The notes under the pieces: model-generated
The model's input: only the letters and a program-made list of their open reading frames with translations
The model's database searches: none
Told to the model about the DNA's origin: nothing
Assembly (NCBI RefSeq): GCF_013280495.1
Contig: NZ_JABSSX010000010.1
Span: 49,097 to 113,096 of the forward strand
From: Brevibacterium permense
GTDB taxonomy: Bacteria > Actinomycetota > Actinomycetes > Actinomycetales > Brevibacteriaceae
DNA length: 64,000 nucleotides
Reading direction: 5' to 3'
Translations under genes and position numbers: made by a program
Shown: positions 43,520 through 52,485 of the stretch, one piece after another
How the letters are laid out: each line of letters begins with the position of its first letter
How positions within the stretch are numbered: the stretch's first letter is position 1

Positions 43520-44250
43520 GTCGCGCGTTCAAACCCGAAGCCCTGACCTGTCCGGAGCCGACGACGTGCACGGTGGCGATCGGAGCACTGACTGGCCTTG
43601 CCAGCAAAGGCCAGCTGCCGTCGACGACCATCCCCGCAGACACAGCCTGGAGTCGCGTCTATGACTCCCGTTTTGGACGCACGGAGTTCAACCCTGGGTT
43701 CGGCAACGCACGATTCTCCCCGTTCGACTCCGAATTGGGCGGGAACCGTGTTGCTGCGATCTACCTCGCCGAAACCCCGGAGGCTGCCCTCCTCGAAGGA
43801 AGCCTTCGGGATGTCGACGTAGACGGCATTCCGGAGGCTGAGGAGGAAAGCTTCCACGGACTTCTGCACGTCGAACTGCTTGCTTCGGAAGAGATTAAGG
43901 TTGCTGACCTTCGTGATCCGCAACTGGATGACCTTGGCCTGAAGCGGACAGCGGTCTCGTCCAGCCCCAGCCAGCATTACCCCTGCACTCGCGCTGTCGC
44001 CAAAGCCATCCATGCTTCGCCTCAGAATTTCAGCGGCATCATCTGGCATTCCCGGCAGGCTGAGGTCAGTCGATTGCCCCGGGTGCCAGTCATTGTCCTC
44101 TTCGAAGAGCGTCTGGCCCGAGGCCGGGACGCCTTCCGTCTCAACCCGGGACGGGACTCCATCGGCTCCCTTTACGAAGGCGAAGGGCGCGTGCAGCTCG
44201 ATACGCTGCTGGACCGACTCGGCGTATCCATCGTGGACTATTGGGACTGA
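43516..44250 (+). CDS. RES domain toxin (NAD+-depleting)
   Basis: 244 aa. RES domain with the conserved set: Arg47 in AWSRVYDSRFG, then FGNARFSPF, Tyr83 and Glu90 in AAIYLAETPEAALLEGS, and Ser179 in FSGIIWHSRQA. RES toxins (for example MbcT) degrade NAD+ and arrest growth unless bound by the partner antitoxin. Here the antitoxin gene precedes and overlaps by ATGA. At 244 aa it is longer than the usual 150-200; a 40-residue N-terminal extension with several Cys/Pro is present. It lies between the two catabolic gene clusters. Confidence 0.82.
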   Translation: MSRAFKPEALTCPEPTTCTVAIGALTGLASKGQLPSTTIPADTAWSRVYDSRFGRTEFNPGFGNARFSPFDSELGGNRVAAIYLAETPEAALLEGSLRDVDVDGIPEAEEESFHGLLHVELLASEEIKVADLRDPQLDDLGLKRTAVSSSPSQHYPCTRAVAKAIHASPQNFSGIIWHSRQAEVSRLPRVPVIVLFEERLARGRDAFRLNPGRDSIGSLYEGEGRVQLDTLLDRLGVSIVDYWD

Positions 44251-44725
44251 TGACGGCCGGAGTAGCCAACTCGGACGAATCGCGAAACGCCACGGACTTT
44301 CATGGCGTCTTCGATCGTTCGGAATCAATTTGCTTTGGACGGTGACGTGAGAGAGCAAATCGCGTAACGAAATCCACCGACGCGATCAGACATTCTTATT
44401 GCATATCGGTCGCCTCGCTCAGTAGCCACGTTCGCCTCCGGACAGCGGCGCCGAGGCCGCATCACTCATCTCGCGGAGGATGTCCATGAAGGCATCAACG
44501 CCCAAGGGGTTGCCCCGAAGATTTAGTGCAGTCTCCAGACGCTCCATATAGCCGAATGCTCCAGTGCACATACCCACTAAGCTACAGCGCAGTCCTAAGT
44601 AGTACTTTGGAGTTCGGCTTAACTGCGCCACGGGCAGTTCACTGGAAAGGCGCGGGGTTAGATGACAACGTCGGTCAGCTACGATGGTTTCAGTCGCCCG
44701 GATGAGCGAGTTGTCACTCTTATCC
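44251..44725. other. Interval with a possible gene remnant
   Basis: A minus-strand open frame runs through here (stop at 44419). Its end, MERLETALNLRGNPLGVDAFMDILREMSDA, looks protein-like, but the upstream part overlaps the 3' end of the 3-hydroxyacyl-CoA dehydrogenase gene and has no start with a ribosome-binding site. It may be the tail of a lost gene. Nothing else is seen. Confidence 0.3.
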
Positions 44726-45751
44726 CTAACCTCTCGCTCCCTGATCTTCACTACTTGCCACTTCCCCGAGCGACTCACCAGAAATAGTTCGCAAAGTCGC
44801 TCGTTTTGCCTGTTGTAGAAGATTCTCGTCCCGCCAGGCAACCCGCTCTTCCCATTTGTCGAGTGACAGCAGTTCTCGGCGCTGCAGCTCGACCTTCTCC
44901 ACAAGATCCGGAGTCCATTCCGATTGGTCGCCACGTTCCATACCCATTCGGTGGTAGGCGGGTCCCATCTTCTCTGCGTGCGCGGCAATTCCACCGCGAG
45001 TATTGAGATCTACTGTTTCGAATGGGCCCATAAACGACCAGCGGCGCCCCAAACCTTCCCGAACGACGGCATCGACATCATCGACGGATGCTATGCCGTC
45101 TCGAACCAGAGAATAGGCCTCACGGAGCACCGCACCCTGAATCCGATTGAAAATGAATCCCTCGACTTCCTCCTTCACAAGTACCGGAGACAGTCCTGCC
45201 GAACGATACAAGGCGCTCGATCGGCTCACGACAGCGCTGCGGGTCTTCGGATTAGGAACGAGTTCTATGATCGGAATAGCAAACGGCGGGTTGCCTGGAT
45301 GCGCCACCAGCGTTCGGTCCAAGGCATCCGAATCCTCCGCTGAAGTTGAGCTGGGCATAAATGATGAGGATGACGCGAGGACAGTCTCAACGTCAGTGAG
45401 TGACGCAATTTCGCGAAACAATGTCTGCTTCAGTTCCACGTTTTCCGGCGCACACTCTTGAACAAGCACAGCTCCCGGCACCGCTGTAGTGGGTTCCGAG
45501 TGGATCGAAACGAGATTCTCAATCTCCGCTATAGGCGTATCGAGCAAATCGTGCGCGAGCAGAAGTTGCAACTTCGAATTCACTTCAGCAGGAAGCTTCG
45601 AGCGACGCACTTCACTCGGCTCCACTAGCTTCACTTCGATGCCGGCCTTGGCAAACACAACGGCAAACGCGACACCAATGGAGCCTCCGCCGATGACTGC
45701 AACATGACTCTCGCCGAAAGGACCGTCATTCTGCTGCTGATTAGGTCTCAC
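44726..45751 (-). CDS. 3-hydroxyacyl-CoA dehydrogenase family protein
   Basis: 341 aa from a GTG at 45751. The NAD-binding fold VAVIGGGSIGVAFAVVFAKAG with VKLVEPSE is followed by the C-terminal helical domain (VEGFIFNRIQGAVLREAYSLV, GLGRRWSFMGPFE). The layout is that of single-domain 3-hydroxybutyryl-CoA and carnitine dehydrogenases. The catalytic His is in LVAHPGNPPFAIPIIELVP. It oxidises an L-3-hydroxyacyl-CoA. Downstream of the thioesterase gene in the minus-strand arm of the second cluster. Base composition is less GC-rich than the chromosome around nagB. Confidence 0.87.
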   Translation of the reverse strand: MRPNQQQNDGPFGESHVAVIGGGSIGVAFAVVFAKAGIEVKLVEPSEVRRSKLPAEVNSKLQLLLAHDLLDTPIAEIENLVSIHSEPTTAVPGAVLVQECAPENVELKQTLFREIASLTDVETVLASSSSFMPSSTSAEDSDALDRTLVAHPGNPPFAIPIIELVPNPKTRSAVVSRSSALYRSAGLSPVLVKEEVEGFIFNRIQGAVLREAYSLVRDGIASVDDVDAVVREGLGRRWSFMGPFETVDLNTRGGIAAHAEKMGPAYHRMGMERGDQSEWTPDLVEKVELQRRELLSLDKWEERVAWRDENLLQQAKRATLRTISGESLGEVASSEDQGARG

Positions 45752-45825
45752 AACTGCACATCACTTCCATTTGTTTCCAGATTCTCACTACGCACTCTGG
45801 CATTCGAGCCACCTGCCGAAGATGG

Positions 45826-46263
45826 TTAGACTGACTCCACAATTCTCGGCACCGCCGCGTCGTCGGCAATATGTCGAAGTAGATAGCTTCTCTCGGGATC
45901 CGTGAGCGGTCGAGGCTGCCCGTCGGACCGGTCAAGGACAACCAGTGTGGTTTCAGCCGTGAATCGATTGCGATCCGCCTGCATTCCCGAGTAGCACAAG
46001 GTGAATGATGTACGTCCAATTCGCTTGACTGAGATGCTCACCTCCACGTCACAATCAGCCGAAAGCGGTCTCTGGAACTCAACATGGAGTGAAACTACGA
46101 CCTTGGGCGTGTCGAAAGATACGAGACCTTCGACAGCCGCATCTTTGTTCAACCACTGGATTCGAGCTTCCTCGACTAGCGTGACGATCTTCGCGTTATT
46201 GACGTGTCCGTTGATGTCCTGATCGGACCATCGCACCGGAACTGCCACGAGGTACTTGCCCAT
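45826..46263 (-). CDS. Acyl-CoA thioesterase (4HBT hot-dog family)
   Basis: 145 aa from the ATG at 46263. A single hot-dog domain: VPVRWSDQDINGHVNNAKIVTLVEEAR has the catalytic Asp and the HVNN motif of 4-hydroxybenzoyl-CoA thioesterases, and SLHVEFQRPLSADCDVEVS is the central strand pair. It hydrolyses an acyl-CoA, perhaps to recover CoA from a dead-end intermediate. A 17-bp AT-rich palindrome lies 38 bases upstream. Followed by the 3-hydroxyacyl-CoA dehydrogenase gene. Confidence 0.88.
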   Translation of the reverse strand: MGKYLVAVPVRWSDQDINGHVNNAKIVTLVEEARIQWLNKDAAVEGLVSFDTPKVVVSLHVEFQRPLSADCDVEVSISVKRIGRTSFTLCYSGMQADRNRFTAETTLVVLDRSDGQPRPLTDPERSYLLRHIADDAAVPRIVESV

Positions 46264-46300
46264 ACCGATTACCAACTTTCTTCGGGTCCACCCAACAGTG

Positions 46301-46317
46301 TCATATATAATATATGA
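46301..46317. promoter_or_regulatory. 17-bp AT palindrome upstream of thioesterase gene
   Basis: TCATATATAATATATGA, an almost perfect palindrome. A 17-mer differing in two positions lies at 47213-47229 before the divergent operon. The gntR gene stands between them, so both are candidate operators for it. Confidence 0.6.
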
Positions 46318-46359
46318 ATGTGCAGAAATAACTGACCTCACAGAGAAAGCAGACGATAG

Positions 46360-47064
46360 TCAGGCGATAACGGCCCGAGAGAAAATTCCTTGCCGGTCAA
46401 GGTCATCAAGCACTGATCGCATTGAGACTCGCTCATGCTCGAACATTGCCGCATACGCATCCGCAGGGCGCCGGTCGATCACCGCCTGAAGAATTCCTTC
46501 ATGCTGTTCAAGCAACATGGCCGACATCCCTTCGATCCTGGCATAGAACCGCTTCGGAACGTACTTGAGCACACTGAGAAGTACCCACGTCAGCTTAGAT
46601 GAATCGGCAGCCCGGTTGATGATCCGATGAAATTCATCATTCGTGTGCTCCACGAGCTCGTAGTCGCCGCGAGCAACTGCGTCTCGCATCTTTTCATGAA
46701 CCTCGGTCAGGCGCTCGACATCCGACTGAGTCATTCCCGCCGCCGCCCGCTCAGCCAGGCGGCTCGACACTTGCGCCAGGAGATCATAGAGATCCTCGAA
46801 ATCCCGGCGGTTCAAAGCTGACACAACGAAGCCTCGGCGCTCAGCGTGGCGCACGAACCCTTCGACATGCAGACCCATAAAGGCCTCACGGACAGGGGTC
46901 ACACTGACTCCCAGCTCCTGCGCAACTTCCTCTAGGCGAAGGTGCTGACCAGGCGAATAGGTGCCGTCAAGAATTTCCGCCCGAATGTGCTCGGCGATGT
47001 GATTGCTCAGCTGCTTCTGCCTGAAGCCAGCGGGAGTCTTGGAGTTCGCCACCGTCATGCTCAT
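46360..47064 (-). CDS. GntR/FCD family regulator of the second catabolic cluster
   Basis: 234 aa from the ATG at 47064. The winged helix reads IAEHIRAEILDGTYSPGQHLRLEEVAQELGVSVTPVREAFMGLHVEGFV. The FCD domain shows EHTNDEFHRIINRAADS and EQHEGILQAVIDRRPADAYAAMFEHE with the His residues that bind metal and carboxylate ligands. Such regulators release DNA on binding an organic acid. It lies between two operons, each preceded by a matching 17-bp palindrome, and probably represses both plus itself. Confidence 0.9.
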   Translation of the reverse strand: MSMTVANSKTPAGFRQKQLSNHIAEHIRAEILDGTYSPGQHLRLEEVAQELGVSVTPVREAFMGLHVEGFVRHAERRGFVVSALNRRDFEDLYDLLAQVSSRLAERAAAGMTQSDVERLTEVHEKMRDAVARGDYELVEHTNDEFHRIINRAADSSKLTWVLLSVLKYVPKRFYARIEGMSAMLLEQHEGILQAVIDRRPADAYAAMFEHERVSMRSVLDDLDRQGIFSRAVIA

Positions 47065-47212
47065 ATCTCTTCGTTTGCTCTTTCGTTTCGTAGACACTCT
47101 ACGTTGCCGCCTCTCTGCCCGCGCTTCAACGCGGCAGCCGTACTGCACGAACTGTCGGATTTGAGCCCACAGAACAGTCGATTCCGCTATGGGTCTTTTC
47201 AAATCCGTGTCT

Positions 47213-47229
47213 TCATATATTATATATGG
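47213..47229. promoter_or_regulatory. 17-bp AT palindrome upstream of the SDR operon
   Basis: TCATATATTATATATGG, matching the site at 46301-46317 in 15 of 17 positions. It is 78 bases upstream of the SDR start and 149 upstream of gntR, so it can serve both. Confidence 0.6.
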
Positions 47230-47306
47230 TTAGAACGTAAGCGCCGCTGTTCGCGGTGTTCTGCCAACACGACGTCAGTCAGGATGAGCTGAGAGTAGGA
47301 CGACAT

Positions 47307-48050
47307 ATGAGTTTGATGGAGGAAAAAGTTGCCGTGGTCACGGGAGCAGGGCAAGGCATCGGTAAAGCGATCTGCGAAACTTTCGTCGCCCATGGGAGCG
47401 CCATTGTTGTTTCCGACGTCAACGGCGACGCAGCTGAGGCAGTGGCGGAAGCAGTGCAGTCGCAAGGGGGCAAAGCGATCGGTGTTCGCGCCGATGTCAC
47501 CTCCGAAGCCGACGTCGAGCGTCTGATCTCAACCGCAGCCTCCGAGTTCGGCCAAATCGACGCGATGGTCAACAACGCAGGCATCACCCGTGACTCAACA
47601 ATGCGGAAGATGACTACGGAGCAGTTCAGCCAGGTGGTTCAGGTCCATCTGCTGGGATGCTGGCTTGGCACTAAGTACGCATCGCACGTCATGCGGGCAC
47701 AAGGCCATGGCTCGATTGTGAACATGTCGTCGATTTCCGGAAAGGTCGGCAACATCGGACAGACGAACTACGCGGCGGCGAAGGCCGGCATTGTTGGTCT
47801 CACGAAGTCTGCGGCCAAAGAAGTCGGTTTCAAGGGCGTCCGAGTCAACGCGATACAGCCCGGACTCATCAAGACCGCGATGACAGCGGCGATGCCGGAA
47901 GATATTTTCGCGGAGCGTGAGAAGGAGATTCCTCTCGGCCGCGCAGGACTGCCTGCTGACATCGCGAACGCCGCTCTCTTCCTCGCTTCGGACCTTTCGG
48001 AGTACATCACAGGAACGGTATTGGAGGTCGCCGGTGGTCGTCACATCTGA
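47307..48050 (+). CDS. Short-chain dehydrogenase (FabG-like 3-ketoacyl reductase)
   Basis: 247 aa from the ATG at 47307 with AGGA upstream. Complete classical SDR: VAVVTGAGQGIGKAICE, AMVNNAGITRDS, NMSSISGKVG (Ser), TNYAAAKAGIVGLTK (Tyr/Lys) and GTVLEVAGGRHI at the end. NNAGITRD is the typical FabG/PhaB stretch. It acts on a 3-hydroxyacyl or alcohol intermediate. First gene of a six-gene plus-strand operon; it overlaps the ligase gene by 17 bases. Confidence 0.9.
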   Translation: MSLMEEKVAVVTGAGQGIGKAICETFVAHGSAIVVSDVNGDAAEAVAEAVQSQGGKAIGVRADVTSEADVERLISTAASEFGQIDAMVNNAGITRDSTMRKMTTEQFSQVVQVHLLGCWLGTKYASHVMRAQGHGSIVNMSSISGKVGNIGQTNYAAAKAGIVGLTKSAAKEVGFKGVRVNAIQPGLIKTAMTAAMPEDIFAEREKEIPLGRAGLPADIANAALFLASDLSEYITGTVLEVAGGRHI

Positions 48051-49791
48051 GACTGAACAATGGCAAGATGCGGTTGCTTCGGCCGTCCGGAAAGCCAGAG
48101 ACAACCAGGAAGCAATCTGGCCATCTCACATTCCCAGAGAGTTTCCCCAGGAGCTGGCCAACCAGGCATTCATCGACGTATTTCAAGAAAGAGTGCGTCA
48201 GATTCCAAATCGCGTTGCCATCCAGTTCTATGGCACTGCGATCACCTATGAAGCTCTTGATGGGTGGAGCAGCAGCATCGCCGGATGGTTGATGCAGCAC
48301 GGAGTCCGCCGTGGAGCGCGAATAGGGCTGTTCATGCAGAACTGTCCACAGTTCATCGCTGTAATGCTCGGTACCCTTAAAGCCGGTGCTGTCCACGTAC
48401 CGATCAATCCGATGTTCAAGCGCAGCGAGTTGGAGTACGAAACGCAGGATTCGGGAGCAGAAATCATCGTCTGCTCCACCGAACAACTGAGCGTTGTGAA
48501 CGATTCGCAGTTACCGTCGGTCCGAGAGATCGTTCCGATCGCTATCGGTGACCTGCTGCCCGAGTCACCAGAGCTGCAGCTCCCCAAGTCCTTGCAGTCG
48601 CATACGCCGGTTGAAAGCGGCACGCCAAGCCGCTGGGCCGAGCTGGTTTCAACGGAGCTGACTGATCCGGTTGCGGTCGATCCGCACTCTGTAGCGGCCC
48701 TCAACTACACCGGAGGAACCACGGGAGTTCCCAAGGGTTGTATGCATACTCAAGCGAACATGCTTGTTGCCGCACATAACTGCGCATTGGCCTGGGGCTT
48801 GATCGGTCAGGAAGCAACCGACGCGGAAGCTGTCCTGGCATTCACTCCGATTTTCTGGATCTCCGGAGAGAACAACTGCATCCTCGCTCCGCTCTTTGCC
48901 GGAGCAACGATTGTGCTGCTGACACGATGGGATCCTGTAACCGCGCTCCAAGCAATCGAAAAGTTCGAAGTCACTGCCATGAGCGGAGTTGTCGAAAGTT
49001 ATCTGCAGCTGCTCAGTCTGACTACGGACGCACCTCGCCAGCTGGAGTCTTTGCGACATCTGCGCGCGATGTCATTCTCGAAGAAGCTTTCGATTGACAT
49101 CCGTCGCTATTGGGAAAGCGAAACCGGAGGCGGCAGCGTGCTCCGCGAATCGAGTTTCGGTATGACCGAATCACACACCTCCAATACGTTCACCACGACC
49201 TTGGAAATCGATGACTACGACCTCAAGAGCGAACCGGTCTTTGTTGGTCTGCCCATGCCAGGTACTGATGTCATCGTGGTCGATCCAAGTACTCGTTATC
49301 CTCTGCCACTTGGCGATTCCGGCGAAATCGCTCTGCGCTCACCATCGAACTTCATCGGATACTGGGACGCTCCTGAGAAGACTAAAGAGACTCTCACCGA
49401 TGGTTGGGTATTCACCGGTGATACCGGCCGTCTTTCCTCAGACGGGACTCTCCATTACCTCGGGCGGCAGAAGGAAATGCTCAAGGTCAACGGTATGAGT
49501 GTTTTTCCCTCAGAAGTTGAGGTCCTCATGGCGAGGAATCCGAAGGTCGAAGATATAGGCGTTGTCGGTCACCCCGATGAAAAGACCGGACAGAGCGTGC
49601 ACGCCTACATACGAGTCACGCCGGGTGAGACCACCGACGCGCAGGAACTCGAACTCTGGGCGCAGGAGAACATGGCGACCTACAAAGTACCGACCGTCCA
49701 CCTCATGGAGTCGTTGCCGAAAACCGCCACTGGAAAGATTCGAAAGAAGGATCTGCCCAATGGCGCAATTGGCTCCACCACAGAAGATTGA
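48034..49791 (+). CDS. AMP-forming acyl-CoA synthetase
   Basis: 585 aa from the GTG at 48034, which has TTGGAGG upstream within the end of the SDR gene. The adenylate-forming signature AALNYTGGTTGVPKGCMHTQ, FGMTESHTSN, GWVFTGDTGRLSSDGT and the catalytic lysine in LPKTATGKIRKKDLP are complete. It activates a carboxylic acid to its CoA thioester using ATP, the entry step of this pathway. The size and the HTQANMLVAAHNC segment resemble medium-chain/cyclohexane-carboxylate-type ligases, but substrate cannot be deduced. Confidence 0.9.
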   Translation: MVVTSETEQWQDAVASAVRKARDNQEAIWPSHIPREFPQELANQAFIDVFQERVRQIPNRVAIQFYGTAITYEALDGWSSSIAGWLMQHGVRRGARIGLFMQNCPQFIAVMLGTLKAGAVHVPINPMFKRSELEYETQDSGAEIIVCSTEQLSVVNDSQLPSVREIVPIAIGDLLPESPELQLPKSLQSHTPVESGTPSRWAELVSTELTDPVAVDPHSVAALNYTGGTTGVPKGCMHTQANMLVAAHNCALAWGLIGQEATDAEAVLAFTPIFWISGENNCILAPLFAGATIVLLTRWDPVTALQAIEKFEVTAMSGVVESYLQLLSLTTDAPRQLESLRHLRAMSFSKKLSIDIRRYWESETGGGSVLRESSFGMTESHTSNTFTTTLEIDDYDLKSEPVFVGLPMPGTDVIVVDPSTRYPLPLGDSGEIALRSPSNFIGYWDAPEKTKETLTDGWVFTGDTGRLSSDGTLHYLGRQKEMLKVNGMSVFPSEVEVLMARNPKVEDIGVVGHPDEKTGQSVHAYIRVTPGETTDAQELELWAQENMATYKVPTVHLMESLPKTATGKIRKKDLPNGAIGSTTED

Positions 49792-50701
49792 AAGCCTGAC
49801 GATGCTCACACAGAATCAACTCACTTATGACGACCTGACCGTCGGTGACGTCCTTGGTCGCTTCTCGACTGATTTCACTCGGGATACGGTCGACGCCTTC
49901 GCCTCAATCACGGACACGACCACTCGCATCTACCGAGACTGCTCTCCAACGCTCGCCTACGACACATTGCACGCGGTGAAGGCCTTCGTCGAACTGCCTC
50001 AGGGCACTGTGCATTCGAAAGAGGCGGTAGAGTTCCATGCCCCGATCTCTCCGCACCTCGAGTGCGTAATCGCCGTCTCGGTTGCAGACGTCAGCGTACG
50101 ACGGGGGAAACAGACGATGTGCCTCCGATACGACGTGTACTCAGGGTCAACGCTGGCACTGACAGCTTTGAAGACATTCGTTCTACCGGGAAAATCCGAT
50201 TTGCCGGACACCCCGTCACCGGCATCAACCGGTGACCTCGGCCTCTTCACCGAGGCGCAGTCTACCGCTGAGCCGTCTGGCTTAGCTCTCCCGACCGAGG
50301 AGATCGTCGTCTCACAGGATCTCCTCGACGACTTCGGTCGTGCCACCGCCACAGACGGCCCCATCCACACTGACCCTGCAGTGGCCACTCCGCTCTTCGG
50401 CGGCACCATACTTCAGGGCATGTACCTATTCGAGACGGCATCGCAGATGATGACGTCCCTGTCCTCTCCCCCGGAATGGCTCAGCAGCGGCCGGCTCGCG
50501 GCAAAGATAGTCGGAAGCAGCATCACAGGAGAAACTGTGCGGGTGTCAGCGCGGCTGCTTCAAGTGACGGCCGGGCCGACGAATCGAGCAGATTGCGCTA
50601 TCACCGCAACCACCGATACCGGTCGAACTGTCTTCGTCGCTAGAGCAGACGCTCCGATGTCGGTTTTCAATTTGGTCGAAGAGGTACCACATCATGGCTG
50701 A
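49760..50701 (+). CDS. Double hot-dog MaoC-like dehydratase (FAS1-like)
   Basis: 313 aa from the ATG at 49760, with AAGGA nine bases upstream and 32 bases of overlap with the ligase gene. The first half is a divergent hot-dog without the catalytic motif. The second half has DDFGRATATDGPIHTDPAVATPLFGGTILQGMYLFE with Asp and His of hydratase 2 and an aligned Gly-rich helix. Two-domain MaoC proteins act on bulky or branched acyl-CoAs such as sterol side chains. It overlaps the next maoC gene by eight bases. Confidence 0.8.
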   Translation: MAQLAPPQKIESLTMLTQNQLTYDDLTVGDVLGRFSTDFTRDTVDAFASITDTTTRIYRDCSPTLAYDTLHAVKAFVELPQGTVHSKEAVEFHAPISPHLECVIAVSVADVSVRRGKQTMCLRYDVYSGSTLALTALKTFVLPGKSDLPDTPSPASTGDLGLFTEAQSTAEPSGLALPTEEIVVSQDLLDDFGRATATDGPIHTDPAVATPLFGGTILQGMYLFETASQMMTSLSSPPEWLSSGRLAAKIVGSSITGETVRVSARLLQVTAGPTNRADCAITATTDTGRTVFVARADAPMSVFNLVEEVPHHG

Positions 50702-51188
50702 GCAACTACTTGACAGTGCCATCCACATCACCGAAATACGGTCGCTTATCGGCCACAAACTCGGCCCTACTCGCCCTACGGTTTTGGACCAGGAACGAAT
50801 CAACCTCTTCGCTGAGGCCACAGACGACTACCAGTGGATTCATACTGATCCCGCCCGCGCTGCTGAGACAGAGACCGGATCAACGATCGCACACGGCTTC
50901 CTTATTCTCGCCCTCGCGGCCACAGTCAACCAGGAACTCGTCCTGATCGAGGGAACGTCCAGTCGGGTCAACTACGGCCTCAACAAGGTACGGTTCATTT
51001 CCCCTGCTCCAGCGGGCACACGCGCGAGGGGATTTACAACATTGAAGTCGGTCAAGTCGGTGCCGTCCGGCACACAGTTGGTCTTCGACATCGAGATCCG
51101 CGGTGATCAGATCGAGAAGCCTCTCTGTGTCGCAGAGTTCATCTCGCTCGCTCCAGGCATTCACCTCGAGCAGGAGCCGACAGCATGA
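50694..51188 (+). CDS. MaoC family (R)-enoyl-CoA hydratase
   Basis: 164 aa. NLFAEATDDYQWIHTDPARAAETETGSTIAHGFLILAL carries the Asp and His of hydratase 2; LGPTRPTVLDQERI and VNYGLNKVRFISPAPAG flank it. It has the same overall layout as the MaoC protein at 37275-37754. A pair of adjacent MaoC genes (this and the two-domain form) suggests either two hydration steps or a heteromeric enzyme, as in mycobacterial ChsH1-ChsH2. It overlaps the thiolase gene by four bases. Confidence 0.88.
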   Translation: MAEQLLDSAIHITEIRSLIGHKLGPTRPTVLDQERINLFAEATDDYQWIHTDPARAAETETGSTIAHGFLILALAATVNQELVLIEGTSSRVNYGLNKVRFISPAPAGTRARGFTTLKSVKSVPSGTQLVFDIEIRGDQIEKPLCVAEFISLAPGIHLEQEPTA

Positions 51189-52417
51189 CGCGAATCGCGG
51201 CAGACGACGCAGTCATCGTTTCTGCTCTACGTTCGCCGATCGGTCGAGCGCACAAGGGGTCTATGACTGCAGTCCGTCCTGATGATCTGGCAGCTCAGGT
51301 TGTCGAGGCCGCGCTTGCCCTCGTTCCCGAACTCGATCCAACCCACCTCGACGACCTCATGATGGGTTGCGGCCAACCTGCCGGAAACTCAGGGTTCAAC
51401 ATCGGTCGGGTTGTCTCCGTCCTATTGGGGCTGGATGCATTGCCGGCTACGACAGTGCACAGATATTGCGCATCATCGCTCCAGACAACACGCATGGCTT
51501 TCCACGCTATCAAGGCCGGCGAGGGCCACGCGTTCGTCTCTGCCGGAGTTGAAACCGTCTCCCAGGCCGGTCACGGTACCGCTGACTCATGGCCAGCAAC
51601 AAAGAACTCAAAATTCGACTCCGCCATGGAACGTACCTCTCAGCTCGCATCCGGTCAGGGCCCATGGACAGATCCGCGGAGGTCTGGTGAGGTGCCTGAT
51701 GTCTACATCGGAATGGGCCAGACCGCCGAAAATGTCGCCCAGCACTTGTCCATTTCCCGTGCAGAGCAGGACGAGTGGGCGGTTCTCAGTCAGAACCGTG
51801 CTGAGGCTGCCGTGGATGCCGACTTCTTCTCAGATGAGATCACACCGATCACTGTGCCAGGAGGAAGGACCGTCGAACACGATGACAGTCCGCGCAGAGG
51901 CACTACTCTGACCAAAGTCAGTCAACTCCAGCCAGCTTTCCGAGCAAACGGAACGGTGACGGCCGGAAACTCCTGTCCATTGAACGACGGAGCAGCCGCG
52001 TTGGTCATCGTCAGCGGGGCCAAGGCGCAGCAACTTGGACTCATTCCACTAGCACGGGTCGTCGCCACAGGCGTCTCGGGTCTTTCACCGGAGATTATGG
52101 GGCTCGGACCGGTCGAGGCCAGTCGTCGCGCACTCGACCTTGCCGGAATGACTATGGATGATATGGACCTCGTCGAAATCAACGAGGCATTCGCTGCGCA
52201 AGTAATCGGATGTCAACGACAGTTGTCCATCGACGCGGAAAAGCTCAACGTCAACGGGGGCGCTATCGCCCTGGGACATCCCTTTGGCATGACCGGCGCG
52301 CGCATCACCTGCACTCTACTGAACGGTCTTCGGAAAACTGACCACCAGTTCGGCCTCGAAGCCATGTGCACTGCTGGTGGGCAGGGCATGGCGATGGTCC
52401 TCGAACGTCTCTCGTAA
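51185..52417 (+). CDS. Acetyl-CoA C-acyltransferase (thiolase)
   Basis: 410 aa. Cys95 in [14 protein letters not shown] is the acyl-accepting residue. [10 protein letters not shown] supplies the Asn/His loop, [16 protein letters not shown] the conserved His, and [12 protein letters not shown] the second catalytic Cys. It cleaves a 3-ketoacyl-CoA with CoA and completes the beta-oxidation round with the 3-hydroxyacyl-CoA dehydrogenase and hydratases nearby. ATGA overlap with maoC indicates translational coupling. Confidence 0.93.
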   Translation: MTRIAADDAVIVSALRSPIGRAHKGSMTAVRPDDLAAQVVEAALALVPELDPTHLDDLMMGCGQPAGNSGFNIGRVVSVLLGLDALPATTVHRYCASSLQTTRMAFHAIKAGEGHAFVSAGVETVSQAGHGTADSWPATKNSKFDSAMERTSQLASGQGPWTDPRRSGEVPDVYIGMGQTAENVAQHLSISRAEQDEWAVLSQNRAEAAVDADFFSDEITPITVPGGRTVEHDDSPRRGTTLTKVSQLQPAFRANGTVTAGNSCPLNDGAAALVIVSGAKAQQLGLIPLARVVATGVSGLSPEIMGLGPVEASRRALDLAGMTMDDMDLVEINEAFAAQVIGCQRQLSIDAEKLNVNGGAIALGHPFGMTGARITCTLLNGLRKTDHQFGLEAMCTAGGQGMAMVLERLS

Positions 52418-52485
52418 TTCGCACCACGCCACCGCACCAGCAGATGAGTGCACGCTCATCTGAAGTCTGAGAAAGGACAACTGCA

